DNA of 48,090 nucleotides from DATKCA01 sp035544675 (GTDB lineage Bacteria; Acidobacteriota; Thermoanaerobaculia; Gp7-AA8): the NCBI GenBank assembly GCA_035544675.1, contig DATKCA010000069.1, positions 1 through 48,090 on the forward strand. The letters run 5' to 3'. Positions within the stretch are counted from its first letter, which is position 1, and every line of letters begins with the position of its first letter. Made by a program: the position numbers and the translations under genes. Under the pieces are notes generated by a model. The model saw only the letters and a list, made by a program, of their open reading frames with translations, was not told where the DNA came from and searched no databases. Below are positions 26,567-37,433 of this stretch, piece by piece.

Positions 26567-29500
26567 ATGAGCGACGACAACAAACTCGACTTCCAGCAGT
26601 TCCGCGAGCGCGTCGGCGACCTCCGCGGAAAGGAATACTGGCGCAGCCTGGAAGAGCTGTCGCGGAGTGAAGTCTTCGACGAGTTCTTCCAGAGCGAGTT
26701 CCCGCAACAGGCGCTGCCGCTGGAGAAGGGCGTCGACCGCCGCGACTTCGTCAAGCTCATGGGCGCGTCCGTGGCCATGGCCGGTCTCACGGCCTGCCGC
26801 GCCCCGAACGAGACGATCATCCCCTACGTCAACCAGCCCGAGAACCTCATCCCGGGCAGGCCTCTCTTCTTCGCCAGCGCGATGCCGCTGGGCGGGTACG
26901 CGACAGGCGTGCTCGTGGAGAGCCACATGGGCCGGCCCACGAAGATCGAGGGCAACCCCGATCATCCGTCGTCGCTCGGCGCCAGCAACTCGTTCCAGCA
27001 GGCTTCGATTCTCGGCCTCTACGACCCGGACCGCTCGCAGGTGGTTCGCCGCGCCGGTGAGATCTCGACGTGGAGCGAGTTCGTCGCCGCGCTGCAGCCG
27101 CTGCTGAGCGCCGCGCGGACGAACGGTGCCGGGTTGCGGATCCTCACTCAGACCATCACCTCGCCGTCGCTCGGCGCGCAGATCCAGCAGATGCTCACGC
27201 AGTACCCGGGAGCGCGATGGCACCAGTGGGAGCCGGTCAGCGGTGACAACGCCCGCGAGGGCGCCCGCGTGGCATTCGGCGGTTACGCAAACGTCATCTA
27301 CGACTTCACGAAGGCCAACGTCGTCGTCTCGCTCGGCTCGGACTTCCTCAGCGAGGGGCCGGCGCATCTGCGCTACGCGCGCGATTTCAGCGCGCGGCGC
27401 CGCGTGCGGCAGGGCGACGCGCGCCCGATGAACAGGCTCTACGCGATCGAGGCTTCGCCGACGAACACCGGCTCGGTCGCCGACCACCGCTTCCCGGTCA
27501 GGCCGTCGGAGATCGAGAGTTGGGCGCGGCAGGTCCTGGCGGCGCTCGGTGGAGCGGCAGCCGTGCCGGCCGCCGATGCGACGCCTGCCACGCCGGTCGC
27601 TCCACAAGCCATGGCCCGCGATCTGGCCGCGAACCGAGGCGCCTCCATCGTCATTGCCGGGGAGGATCAGCCGCCGGCCGTGCACGCGCTGGCGCATGCG
27701 CTCAACTCCGCGCTCGGCAACATCGGCTCGACGGTGCTCATCACCGATCCCGTGGAAGTGGCCCCGGTCAATCAGCTCGAGTCGATCCGGCAGCTGGTCA
27801 CCGACATGAACGCCGGCGCCGTCCAGACGCTGGTGATCCTGGGAGGCAACCCGGCGTTCGACGCTCCGGCCGACTTCAACTTCGGCGGGGCGTACCAGAA
27901 GGTGCCGTTCCGCGCGCACCTCAGCCTGTATTACGACGAGACGTCGATGCTGTCGCACTGGCACATTCCCGAGACGCACTACCTCGAGACATGGGGCGAC
28001 GGGCGCGGCCACGACGGCACGGTCTCGATCATCCAGCCCCTCATCGCGCCGCTCTACAACGGCCGCGCCGCCTCGGAAGTCATCGGCGCGCTTGTGGGCG
28101 GGCTCGACGCCACGCCGTACCAGGCCGTTCGCAACTACTGGTTCGGTCGCGGCGCGACGGAAGCGACCTGGCGGCAGTGGCTCCACGACGGTCTGATCAA
28201 TGGCTCCGCGCTGCCGGCTCGTGGAGCGACAGGCGCGCCGCCTGCCGTTTCGACGATGGACACGGTTGGCGCTCCACAGGATGGTCTCGAGCTCATCATC
28301 CGCCACGACCCGACGATCTACGACGGCCGATTCGCGAACAACGCCTGGCTGCAGGAGCTCCCCAAGCCGAACACGAAGATCACCTGGGACAACGTCATGC
28401 TGATGGGCCCCGGCACGGCGGAGGACCTCGGCTTCGGCGGCAGGGAGCGCGACCCGCTCGTCAACGAGCGCCGCACGCGCATGGCCGAGCTCCAGCACGG
28501 CAACGTCAGGATGGAGCTGCCGGTATGGGTTCTTCCCGGACACGCCGAAGGCGCCGTCACGATCTTCTACGGCTACGGACGGCGGCAGGGTGGTGAGGTC
28601 GCCACCGTCAAAGGGCCGGGATTCGACACGTATCCATTCCGCCGCTCGACGACGATGCATGGCGGTCCGGGCGCAACCGTGACGATGCGGTCCGGATCGG
28701 TCTATCCGATCGCCTGCACGCAGGAGCATCAGTCCATCGATCCGAAGATCGTCGGCGACCGCAACATCGTCCGCGCCGCCACATTCGCCGAGTATCAGAC
28801 GAATCCCGGTTTCGCCCACCAGGGCCACCACGCGGAGTTCGAGCTCAGCGACGCGTCGATGTATCCGCCCTTCCAGTACACCGGGCACGCCTGGGCGATG
28901 GCCATCGACACGACCCTGTGCACCGGCTGCAACGGCTGTGTCGCCGCCTGCGTGGCCGAGAACAACATCTCGGTGGTGGGCAAGGAAGAGGTCGTCCGCG
29001 AGCGCGAGATGCACTGGCTGCGCATCGATCGCTATTTCAAGGGGGACCCTGGCAACCCGGAGATCTACCACCAGCCCGTGCCGTGCATGCAGTGTGAGAA
29101 CGCGCCGTGCGAGCCGGTCTGCCCCGTCGCGGCCACCTCGCACAGCGAAGAGGGTCTCAACGACATGACGTACAACCGCTGCGTCGGCACGCGGTACTGC
29201 TCGAACAACTGCCCGTACAAGGTCCGCCGCTTCAACTTCTTCCACTATGCCGACTACGACACGCCCGCGTTGAAGCCGATGCGCAACCCCGACGTCACGG
29301 TGCGCACGCGCGGGGTCATGGAGAAGTGCACGTACTGCGTGCAGCGGATCAATCACGCCAGGATCGAGGCCGCCAAGCAGGACCGGCGCGTCCGCGACGG
29401 CGAAGTCGTCACCGCCTGCCAGCAGGCGTGTCCGACTCAAGCCATCGTGTTCGGTGACATGAACGATCCGGGCAGCGGGGTCGCCCAGCTCAAGAAAGAG

Positions 29501-29625
29501 CCGACCAACTACGCGCTGCTCGGCGAGCTGAACACCCGTCCTCGCACGACGTACCTGGCCACGATCAGGAACCCCAATCCGGAGCTCGCGGCCGCGGCGG
29601 CAGCCGGAAAGGCCGAGGCGCACTG

Positions 29626-29626
<1 letters not shown>
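26567..29626 (+). CDS. actB: Alternative complex III subunit ActB (molybdopterin-like plus FeS domains)
   Basis: A 1019-aa protein. A twin-arginine-like motif RRDFVKL is at residues 58-64. The middle is a degenerate molybdopterin oxidoreductase fold that in this family binds no Mo cofactor. From about residue 783 there is a ferredoxin domain with the motifs CTGCNGC, CMQCENAPC, CVGTRYCSNNC and CTYC...CQQACP, fitting one 3Fe-4S and three 4Fe-4S clusters. It is the peripheral iron-sulfur subunit of ACIII. Oddity: two 55-nt segments with TGGAGCG/CGCTCCA ends encode Ala/Pro-rich linkers at about residues 328-346 and 552-570. It overlaps actC by TGATG. Confidence 0.95.
27550..27604 (+). repeat. 55-nt element A inside actB
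   Basis: Begins TGGAGCG (27550-27556) and ends CGCTCCA (27598-27604), perfect inverted ends. It is in frame and encodes an Ala/Pro/Thr-rich linker (GAAAVPAADATPATPVAP). By my hand alignment it matches the segment at 28222-28276 at 40 of 55 positions without gaps. Confidence 0.6.
28222..28276 (+). repeat. 55-nt element B inside actB
   Basis: Begins TGGAGCG (28222-28228) and ends CGCTCCA (28270-28276), exactly 672 nt (224 codons) after element A and in the same codon phase. It encodes GATGAPPAVSTMDTVGAP. The two ends are the same as the head of the palindromic repeat family seen elsewhere in the window. Confidence 0.6.
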
Positions 29627-31061
<1,435 letters not shown>

Positions 31062-31062
<1 letters not shown>

Positions 31063-31613
31063 TGGGCGGCATCGGAAAGCCCATTGAGGGTCTCTACGGC
31101 GTCATCGGCGAGTTCGGCGATGCGCAGTCACTGCTCGATGCGGCGACGGCGGCGCGCGAGCAGGGTTACCGGGACGTCGACGCGTTCTCTCCGTTCCCGA
31201 TTCACGGGCTGGCCGAGGCGGTCGGTTTCCGCAAGTCGCACCTCTCCACGATCGTCCTGACCATGGGACTCATCGGCGGCCTCGGCGGATACTTCATGCA
31301 GTGGTACGCGAATGTCGTCGCCTATCCCCTCAACATCGGCGGCAAACCTTACAACTCGTGGCCGGCGTGGATTCCGATCACCTTCGAGTGCGCGATCCTG
31401 CTGGCCGCGTTTGGCGCCGTCTTCGGCATGCTCGCCCTGAACGGGCTGCCCATGCCGTATCACCCCGTGTTCAACGTGCCGCGCTTCGATCAGGCCTCGC
31501 GCGACAAGTTCTTCCTCGTCATCCAGGCCAGGGATCCGAAGTTTCAGCTGGATGAGGTTCGTGACTTCTTCGACAGACTCAATCCGCGGGAGATCGTCGA
31601 TGTCCCCTGGTAG
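31062..31613 (+). CDS. actD: Alternative complex III subunit ActD (DUF3341)
   Basis: A 183-aa protein. A soluble N-terminal half (YGVIGEFGDAQSLLDAATAAREQGYRD, DAFSPFPIHGLAEAVG) is followed by two helices (about 65-85 and 102-125) and a polar tail ending NPREIVDVPW. This is the DUF3341/ActD layout of ACIII. The actE start lies inside its last 14 nt. Confidence 0.92.
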
Positions 31614-32241
31614 GACGTGTCATCCTTCGCCGTCTTCGCGGGTCAGGTTGACACTGCTTCTCCTGGCGCTCGTGACGCTGGTTTCCTGCCACCAGAAGAT
31701 GGCCAACCAGGCGCGTTACGACCCGCTGGAACCGAGCGATTTCTTCCCTGACGGCATGTCCGCGCGCCCGCGTCTCGCTGAAACGGTGGCCCGCGGCGAA
31801 GTCGGCGGCGATCCGTATCTGGAGACGGGGAAGGTCAACGGACAGCTCGGTGACGGTTTTCCCTTCGCCGTGACCGCGGCGGTGATGGATCGCGGCCAGG
31901 AACGGTTCGACATCTACTGCGCGCAGTGTCATGGCCGCCTCGGCGATGGCAACGGCATGATCCCATCGCGCGGGTTCCGCCGGCCACCTTCGTTTCACAC
32001 GCTCACGCAGCGCAACGCGAAAGCAGGCCATCTCTTCGACGTGATGACGAACGGATTCGGCTCGATGCCCCCTTACAGAACGATGATTCCGCCTCAGGAC
32101 CGGTGGGCCATCGCCGCCTACATCCGCGCGCTCCAGCTCAGCCAGGGCGCCACGATGAACGATGTCCCGCCGGCGGAGCGCCAGAATGTCGGAGTGCCGG
32201 TGCCCTCACCCGCGCCCGCCGCGCATGGAGGTGGCCATTGA
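31600..32241 (+). CDS. actE: Alternative complex III subunit ActE, monoheme cytochrome c lipoprotein
   Basis: A 213-aa protein with a lipoprotein signal (LLLLALVTLVSC). One heme site, CAQCHG, and the probable Met axial ligand in GSMPPYRTM. It is the exit cytochrome of ACIII that passes electrons to the oxidase. The ATG at 31600 lies within actD; the alternative upstream start in the same frame lacks a signal-like N-terminus. The C-terminus is Pro/Ala-rich. Its stop overlaps the TTG of actF. Confidence 0.92.
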   Translation: MSPGRTCHPSPSSRVRLTLLLLALVTLVSCHQKMANQARYDPLEPSDFFPDGMSARPRLAETVARGEVGGDPYLETGKVNGQLGDGFPFAVTAAVMDRGQERFDIYCAQCHGRLGDGNGMIPSRGFRRPPSFHTLTQRNAKAGHLFDVMTNGFGSMPPYRTMIPPQDRWAIAAYIRALQLSQGATMNDVPPAERQNVGVPVPSPAPAAHGGGH

Positions 32242-33443
32242 CCGTCACTCCGCAGCAGCCGGGCGCCTCGCAGGATGCCACCGGCATCGTCCGCGCCCAG
32301 GTCCCCGCTCTGATCCTGGGGATCGTGGGGCTGATCGCATGCGGGATCGGCTGGGTCCTCGACGCGAGGGAGTTCTATCGCGCCTGGCTGCCGAGCTACA
32401 TCTTCTGGTTCGAGATCGTGGCCGGTTCTCTGGCCGTTCTGATGCTGCAGTACGTGACGGGCGGGGAGTGGGGTGTGATGATCCGCCGTCCCCTCGGCGC
32501 GGCAGCGCGCACCATCCCCCTGTTTCTGGTGCTCGGCGTCCCGATCGCCATCGGACTGCCTCACGTCTACAGCTGGGCCGCTCCGGAGGCGGCAGGCGAT
32601 CATCTGCTGCACGCCAAGCACGCCTACCTGAACGTCCCGTTCTGGATCGGACGGGCGATTTTCTACTTTGCGGTGTGGACGTTCCTGGCGTGGCGGATCC
32701 GGGTCCTGTCGCTGCGCTTCTACGAGGACCGCTCGCCGGACACCGAGCTGTCGCGCCGGAAGTGGAGCGCGGCCGGTCTTCTCATCATCGTGCTGACGCT
32801 GACATTTGCGTCGATCGACTGGATCATGTCGCTCGAGCCGAAGTGGTACTCGAGCATGTTCGGGATCAGCTTCACGGTGGGATGCGGGCTGTCGGCATTC
32901 GCCTACGTGACGTTCCTGCTCACGCAGCTGGCCAGGACGAAGGCGATGGCGGGCATCCTCAGGCCGTCGCACCTGCGCGATCTCGGCAACCTGATGCTGG
33001 CGTTCACGATGTTGTGGGCGTACACGGCGTTCTCGCAGTTCCTGCTGATCTGGTACGCCAATCTGAAGGAAGAGGTCCCGTACTACCTGAAACGGCAGCA
33101 CGGGGTGTGGGGAGTCATGGCCGCGGCGCTGGTGATCTTCCACTTTTTCCTGCCGTTCTTCATGCTGCTCATGCGCGAGATCAAGGACCGGCCGAACACG
33201 ATCGCGGTCGTCACCGTGATTCTCCTGGCCATGCGATACGTCGAGATCTACTGGCTCATCGCGCCGGCCCATTTCGGCGAGCAGTTCTACTTCTCATGGA
33301 TGAGTCTGGCCGCGCTGGTGGGGATTGCCGGCGTCTGGTTCTGGTTCTTCGTGCAGCAGCTCAAGGGACAGACGATCGTCCCGATCCACGAGACGTGGGT
33401 CGAGGAAGCGATCCGCGAGGGGAGGCTGCAGGTCAATGCCTGA
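32238..33443 (+). CDS. actF: Alternative complex III subunit ActF (NrfD-like)
   Basis: A 401-aa integral membrane protein with about ten helices, a shorter relative of ActC. Markers include AWLPSYIFWFEIVAGSLAVL, HLLHAKHAYLNVPFWIGR, FASIDWIMSLEPKWYSSMFG and FSQFLLIWYANLKEEVPYY, the last two also characteristic of ActF. The start is a TTG overlapping the actE stop (TTGA), with a strong GGAGG 6 nt upstream. It completes actABCDEF. Confidence 0.93.
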   Translation: MTVTPQQPGASQDATGIVRAQVPALILGIVGLIACGIGWVLDAREFYRAWLPSYIFWFEIVAGSLAVLMLQYVTGGEWGVMIRRPLGAAARTIPLFLVLGVPIAIGLPHVYSWAAPEAAGDHLLHAKHAYLNVPFWIGRAIFYFAVWTFLAWRIRVLSLRFYEDRSPDTELSRRKWSAAGLLIIVLTLTFASIDWIMSLEPKWYSSMFGISFTVGCGLSAFAYVTFLLTQLARTKAMAGILRPSHLRDLGNLMLAFTMLWAYTAFSQFLLIWYANLKEEVPYYLKRQHGVWGVMAAALVIFHFFLPFFMLLMREIKDRPNTIAVVTVILLAMRYVEIYWLIAPAHFGEQFYFSWMSLAALVGIAGVWFWFFVQQLKGQTIVPIHETWVEEAIREGRLQVNA

Positions 33444-33909
33444 GCACACCCCGTACCGCGGTGAGGAGATCGTGAATCCCGACACGCAGCACGAGTCGTC
33501 GGACGTCAACGTCCGCGCGCTGATCTGGTTCTTCTTCATCTTCGTGGTCTTCTCGATCGTCACGCACTTCGTGTTGTGGGGCTTCTACAAGGCTCTGGTC
33601 AAATCGGAGACACGGCGCGGCGCTCCGCCCCTCACGGCCATCCAGCGGCCGAGCGACGCCTCGGTCCCGCAGAATCAGCCGCTGCTCCAGCCATTCCCGC
33701 AGCCGAACGAGAGCGGTGAGGTGGTTGCGCCGCAGAGGAACACGCCGGTCACCGACCTCGTCGACATGCGCCGCGCCGAAGAGAAGGGGTTGACGACGTA
33801 TGACTGGGTAGACAAGGACAAAGGTGTCGTCCGCATCCCCATCGACGTCGCCAAGGGTCTGGTCGTGCAGCGGGGATTGCCGGTTCAGGCGCAGGGGGCG
33901 ACGCCATGA
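33436..33909 (+). CDS. Single-helix protein of the ACIII-oxidase cluster
   Basis: A 157-aa protein with one membrane helix (about residues 27-53: WFFFIFVVFSIVTHFVLWGF) and a periplasmic tail. The C-terminal stretch YDWVDKDKGVVRIPIDVAKG is a recurring motif in proteins encoded next to SCO and caa3 oxidase genes in several phyla, from my memory of such clusters. Its position after actF suggests an accessory subunit or assembly factor of ACIII or the oxidase; I do not assign it as ActG. The start overlaps actF, the stop overlaps SCO (ATGA). Confidence 0.75.
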   Translation: MPEHTPYRGEEIVNPDTQHESSDVNVRALIWFFFIFVVFSIVTHFVLWGFYKALVKSETRRGAPPLTAIQRPSDASVPQNQPLLQPFPQPNESGEVVAPQRNTPVTDLVDMRRAEEKGLTTYDWVDKDKGVVRIPIDVAKGLVVQRGLPVQAQGATP

Positions 33910-34775
33910 GGATGTGTGGAGCGCCGCCGACTCGGCGGCCGCGTGGAGCCGAAAAGCGCCGCCGGGCCGGCGGCGCTTCACTCGTTCTCGCGCTGTTGTG
34001 CGCGTTTCCCCTGCTGGGACAAGTCACCCCGCTCCCGGGCAAGGTGGCCATCGCGCAGAAGCTCGGCACGCGCGTGCCGATGGAGCTGATGTTCCGCAAC
34101 GACCGTGGCGAAGTCGTCCGGCTCGAGCAGTACTTCCAGAGCGGCCGGCCCGTGCTGCTGAACTTCGTCTACTTCAACTGCCCGATGTTGTGCCCGCTGA
34201 CGCTGGAAGGGGTGTCCAGCTCCCTCAGCGCGCTGAAATTCAACGTGGGCAAGGAGTTCGACATCCTGACGGTGAGCATCGACCCGCGGGACAAGATCTC
34301 GAAGGCGGCCGAGCTGAAGGACAAGTACGTGAAGCACTACGGCCGGCTCGATGCGGCCAGGGGCTGGCATTTCCTGACCGGTCACGAGTCGGCCATCCGC
34401 GAGCTGACCGACGCGGTCGGCTTCCAGTTCGCGTACGACGCCAGGCGCGATCAGTTCGCACACGGCTCGGCGCTCCTCATCCTGACACCGGAGGGCCGCA
34501 CGTCGCGCTACCTCTACGGGTTCGAATACAAGCCTCGCGATCTGCGGCTGGCCATCGTGGAGGCGTCGGGCGGAAAGGTCGGGACCGCCACCGACCAGTT
34601 TCTGCTGCTCTGCTATCACTACGATCCATCCATCGGCCAGTACAGCCGCGCGGCGATGAATATGGCGCGGGTAGGGGGGGTGACCACCGTCGCCGTCCTG
34701 GCGAGTTTCATCGTGGTCATGGTTCGTAAGGATCGCCGCAAGTATCGCGCACAGGACCAGAATGAACCTCGCTGA
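33906..34775 (+). CDS. sco: SCO1/SenC family copper chaperone
   Basis: A 289-aa thioredoxin-fold protein that loads copper into the CuA centre of CoxB. The copper motif CPMLC has Cys92 and Cys96, and His186 (QFAHGSALL) is the third ligand. An extra C-terminal helix (VTTVAVLASFIVVMV) would tether it to the membrane. The ATG at 33906 overlaps the upstream stop (ATGA). Oddity: codons 5-25 come from an inverted pair of palindromic repeats, giving an unusually long Arg-rich n-region (RRPRGAEKRRR) before the signal helix (SLVLALLCAFPLLG). It overlaps coxB by 14 nt. Confidence 0.93.
   Translation: MRMCGAPPTRRPRGAEKRRRAGGASLVLALLCAFPLLGQVTPLPGKVAIAQKLGTRVPMELMFRNDRGEVVRLEQYFQSGRPVLLNFVYFNCPMLCPLTLEGVSSSLSALKFNVGKEFDILTVSIDPRDKISKAAELKDKYVKHYGRLDAARGWHFLTGHESAIRELTDAVGFQFAYDARRDQFAHGSALLILTPEGRTSRYLYGFEYKPRDLRLAIVEASGGKVGTATDQFLLLCYHYDPSIGQYSRAAMNMARVGGVTTVAVLASFIVVMVRKDRRKYRAQDQNEPR
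33917..33980 (+). repeat. Inverted pair of TGGAGCG palindromes inside SCO
   Basis: A 23-nt copy at 33917-33939 is identical to the intergenic copy at 8403-8425 (opposite strand). A second, inverted palindrome at 33954-33980 (AAGCGCCGCC/GGCGGCGCTT stem) closes the element with CGCTTCA. The 64-nt element sits right behind the start codon of SCO and is translated in frame. Confidence 0.85.
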
Positions 34776-35781
34776 CTTCCCGCTGTTCCCCGATCAGGCG
34801 TCGACCGTGGCCGGCTATGTCGACACGCTCTACATCTCGCTGATCATCCTCACGGGAACGGTGTCGCTTCTGGTGTGGGTGGCAATCTTCTATTTCGCGA
34901 TCAAGTACCGCCGCCGTCCCGACAACGAGCTGGCGGAGGAGATCGAGCCGCCGGCATCGCTGGAGATCGCGTGGACGGTGATCCCGACCATCATCTTCAT
35001 CGGCATCTTCATCTGGGGTGCGTGGGTATTCTTCAAGATCAACCGCGTCCCGAACAACGCCCTGGAGGTCTACGCCACCGGCCGGCAGTGGATGTGGAAG
35101 TTCCAGCACCCCAGCGGCCAGCGCGAGATCAACTCGCTGCACGTTCCGGTGGGGCGGCCGGTGAAGATCACCATGGCGTCGGAAGACGTGATCCACAGCC
35201 TGTGGTTCCCCGATTTCAGGGTGAAGGCGGACGTCATCCCCAACCGCTACCGGACCATGTGGTTCCAGGCGACGAAGACCGGCCAGTTCCACATCTTCTG
35301 CGCGGAGTACTGCGGCACGCAGCATTCCGGCATGATCGGAACGGTCACGGTCATGGAGCCGACCGAATATCAGCGCTGGCTGGCCGGAGGGTCGGAGGGA
35401 TCGATGGCCTCGCAGGGCGAGCAGCTGTTCCAGAAGTACGCGTGCAACACCTGCCATACCAGCGAAGCGACCGCACGCGGGCCTGTCCTTGCCGGCGTCT
35501 TCGGCAAACAGGTGCTGCTGGCTGACCGGCGCACCGTCCTGGCCGACGAGAACTACATCCGCGAGTCGATCCTCAACCCGCAGGCGAAGATCGTGGCGGG
35601 CTTCCAGCCCATCATGCCGGCATTCCAGGGTCAGGTGAGCGAGGAGGACCTGCTCAAGCTGCTCGCGTACATCCGCTCGCTGGAGTCGCCAAAGCCGCCG
35701 GCGGCCGCCGTAGAGTCGCCTGCCTCGATGATGCAATCGCGCGGAGCGCCCGCCGCCCCGCCGCAAGGAACGAACCCATGA
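34762..35781 (+). CDS. coxB: Cytochrome c oxidase subunit II with fused cytochrome c (caa3 type)
   Basis: A 339-aa protein. Two N-terminal helices (residues 20-47 and 66-92), then the CuA domain with His145, Cys180, Cys184, His188 and Met191 (CAEYCGTQHSGM), then a cytochrome c domain with CNTCH at 228-232 and a Met region QPIMPAF. The fused heme domain defines a caa3-type oxidase that can take electrons directly from ACIII. The C-terminal 25 residues are Pro/Ala-rich. It overlaps SCO and coxA. Confidence 0.95.
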   Translation: MNLADFPLFPDQASTVAGYVDTLYISLIILTGTVSLLVWVAIFYFAIKYRRRPDNELAEEIEPPASLEIAWTVIPTIIFIGIFIWGAWVFFKINRVPNNALEVYATGRQWMWKFQHPSGQREINSLHVPVGRPVKITMASEDVIHSLWFPDFRVKADVIPNRYRTMWFQATKTGQFHIFCAEYCGTQHSGMIGTVTVMEPTEYQRWLAGGSEGSMASQGEQLFQKYACNTCHTSEATARGPVLAGVFGKQVLLADRRTVLADENYIRESILNPQAKIVAGFQPIMPAFQGQVSEEDLLKLLAYIRSLESPKPPAAAVESPASMMQSRGAPAAPPQGTNP

Positions 35782-37433
35782 CGACCTCGACATTGCATGA
35801 CGTGCGCTTCCTCGAACCGGAGAAGACGCGCCATTACCTGAACAACGACTACGGCATCTTCTCCTGGCTGCTGACGCGGGATCACAAGCGGATCGGAATC
35901 CTCTACCTGATCTCGGTCACGACCATGTTCTTCGTCGGCGGGATCTTCGCGTTCCTGATGCGTCTGGAGCTGCTGACGCCGCGCGGTGATCTCTTCACGT
36001 CCGACACCTACAACAAGCTCTTCACGCTTCACGGCGTGGTGATGGTCTTCTTCTTCCTGATTCCCGCCATCCCGGCCACGCTCGGCAACTTCATCCTGCC
36101 GATCATGCTGGGGGCGAAGGACCTGGCGTTTCCGCGGCTCAACCTGCTGAGCTGGTATCTCTACACGACCGGCGCGCTTTTCGGGGTGTACGTGATCGTG
36201 GCCGGCGGTATCGACACCGGCTGGACGTTCTACACGCCCTATTCGACGCAGTACTCGAACACTCACGTCATCGCCGCCACGATGGGCGCGTTCATCACGG
36301 GCTTTTCGTCGATCCTGACGGGGCTGAACTTCATCGTCACCACGCACCGGATGCGCGCGCCGGGGCTGACCTGGTTCCGCCTGCCGCTCTTCGTGTGGTC
36401 GACCTATGCGACGAGCGTCATCATCATGCTGGCCACGCCCGTGCTGGCCATCACGCTCGTGCTGCTCATGATCGAGCGCGGGCTCGGGGTCGGCATCTTC
36501 GATCCTGCGCTCGGCGGCGATCCGGTTCTCTACCAGCATCTCTTCTGGTTCTACTCGCACCCGGCCGTCTACATCATGATCCTGCCAGCCATGGCCGTCA
36601 TCAGCGAGTGCGTGGCCGCGTTCACCCGCAAGAAGATCTTCGGCTACAAGTTCGTGGCCTTCGCCTCGCTGGCCATCGCGTTCCTCGGCTTCCTGGTCTG
36701 GGCACACCACCTGTTCGTTTCGGGGATCTCGGTCTATTCGGCCATGGTGTTCTCGTTCCTGAGCATGCTGGTGGCCGTTCCCTCGGCCATCAAGGTGTTC
36801 AACTGGACGGCCACCATGTACCGCGCGTCCGTGTCGTGGCAGACGCCGATGCTGTACGTGATGGGCTTCATCGGCCTCTTCACCATCGGGGGCGTCACCG
36901 GCCTTTTTCTCGGCGCGCTGGGCATCGACGTCCACGTGCACGACAGCTACTTCGTCGTCGCGCACTTCCACTACATCATGGTGGGCGGAACGGTCATGGG
37001 TTACCTGGCCGGCATTCACTACTGGTGGCCGAAGATCACCGGACGCATGTATCCCGAATGGTGGGCCCGTTTGTCGGCGCTGCTGGTGTTCGTCGGCTTC
37101 AATCTGACGTTCTTCCCGCAGTTCGTGGTGGGCTACGTCGGGATGCCCCGCCGCTATCACGCCTACGCGCCCGAGTTCCAGGTGTTGAACGTCCTGTCGA
37201 CGGCGGGCGCGACGATCCTCGCCGCCGGATATGTGCTGCCGATCATCTATCTGGCGTGGTCGGTGTTCTACGGCCGGAAGGCCGGGCCGAACCCGTGGGG
37301 CGCCGTCGGTCTGGAGTGGGCGACGACGTCCCCTCCGCCGCTGGAGAACTTCCACGTCACACCGGTCGTGACGTGGGAAGCGTACGACTATCCGGCGTTC
37401 CTCAAGTCGGTGCGGGAGACGCAGAATGTCTGA
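35778..37433 (+). CDS. coxA: Cytochrome c oxidase subunit I, A2 type
   Basis: A 551-aa heme-copper oxidase core with 12 helices. Heme and CuB ligands are recognisable (FTLHGVVMV, YSHPAVY, AHHLFVSG, VAHFHYIMVGG). At the end of helix VI the sequence is Tyr259-Ser260-His261, the YSHP motif, instead of the Glu-containing motif of A1 oxidases, so the D-channel is of A2 type. The N-terminus has the linker NDYGIFSWLLTRDHKRIGILY. It reduces O2 to water and pumps protons. It overlaps coxC. Confidence 0.96.
   Translation: MTTSTLHDVRFLEPEKTRHYLNNDYGIFSWLLTRDHKRIGILYLISVTTMFFVGGIFAFLMRLELLTPRGDLFTSDTYNKLFTLHGVVMVFFFLIPAIPATLGNFILPIMLGAKDLAFPRLNLLSWYLYTTGALFGVYVIVAGGIDTGWTFYTPYSTQYSNTHVIAATMGAFITGFSSILTGLNFIVTTHRMRAPGLTWFRLPLFVWSTYATSVIIMLATPVLAITLVLLMIERGLGVGIFDPALGGDPVLYQHLFWFYSHPAVYIMILPAMAVISECVAAFTRKKIFGYKFVAFASLAIAFLGFLVWAHHLFVSGISVYSAMVFSFLSMLVAVPSAIKVFNWTATMYRASVSWQTPMLYVMGFIGLFTIGGVTGLFLGALGIDVHVHDSYFVVAHFHYIMVGGTVMGYLAGIHYWWPKITGRMYPEWWARLSALLVFVGFNLTFFPQFVVGYVGMPRRYHAYAPEFQVLNVLSTAGATILAAGYVLPIIYLAWSVFYGRKAGPNPWGAVGLEWATTSPPPLENFHVTPVVTWEAYDYPAFLKSVRETQNV

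Noticed and set aside
26516..29623. A 1035-codon open frame antisense to actB
   Set aside because: High GC content leaves long open frames opposite real genes; the translation is Arg/Val/Asp-rich without domains, while actB on the other strand has clear FeS motifs.
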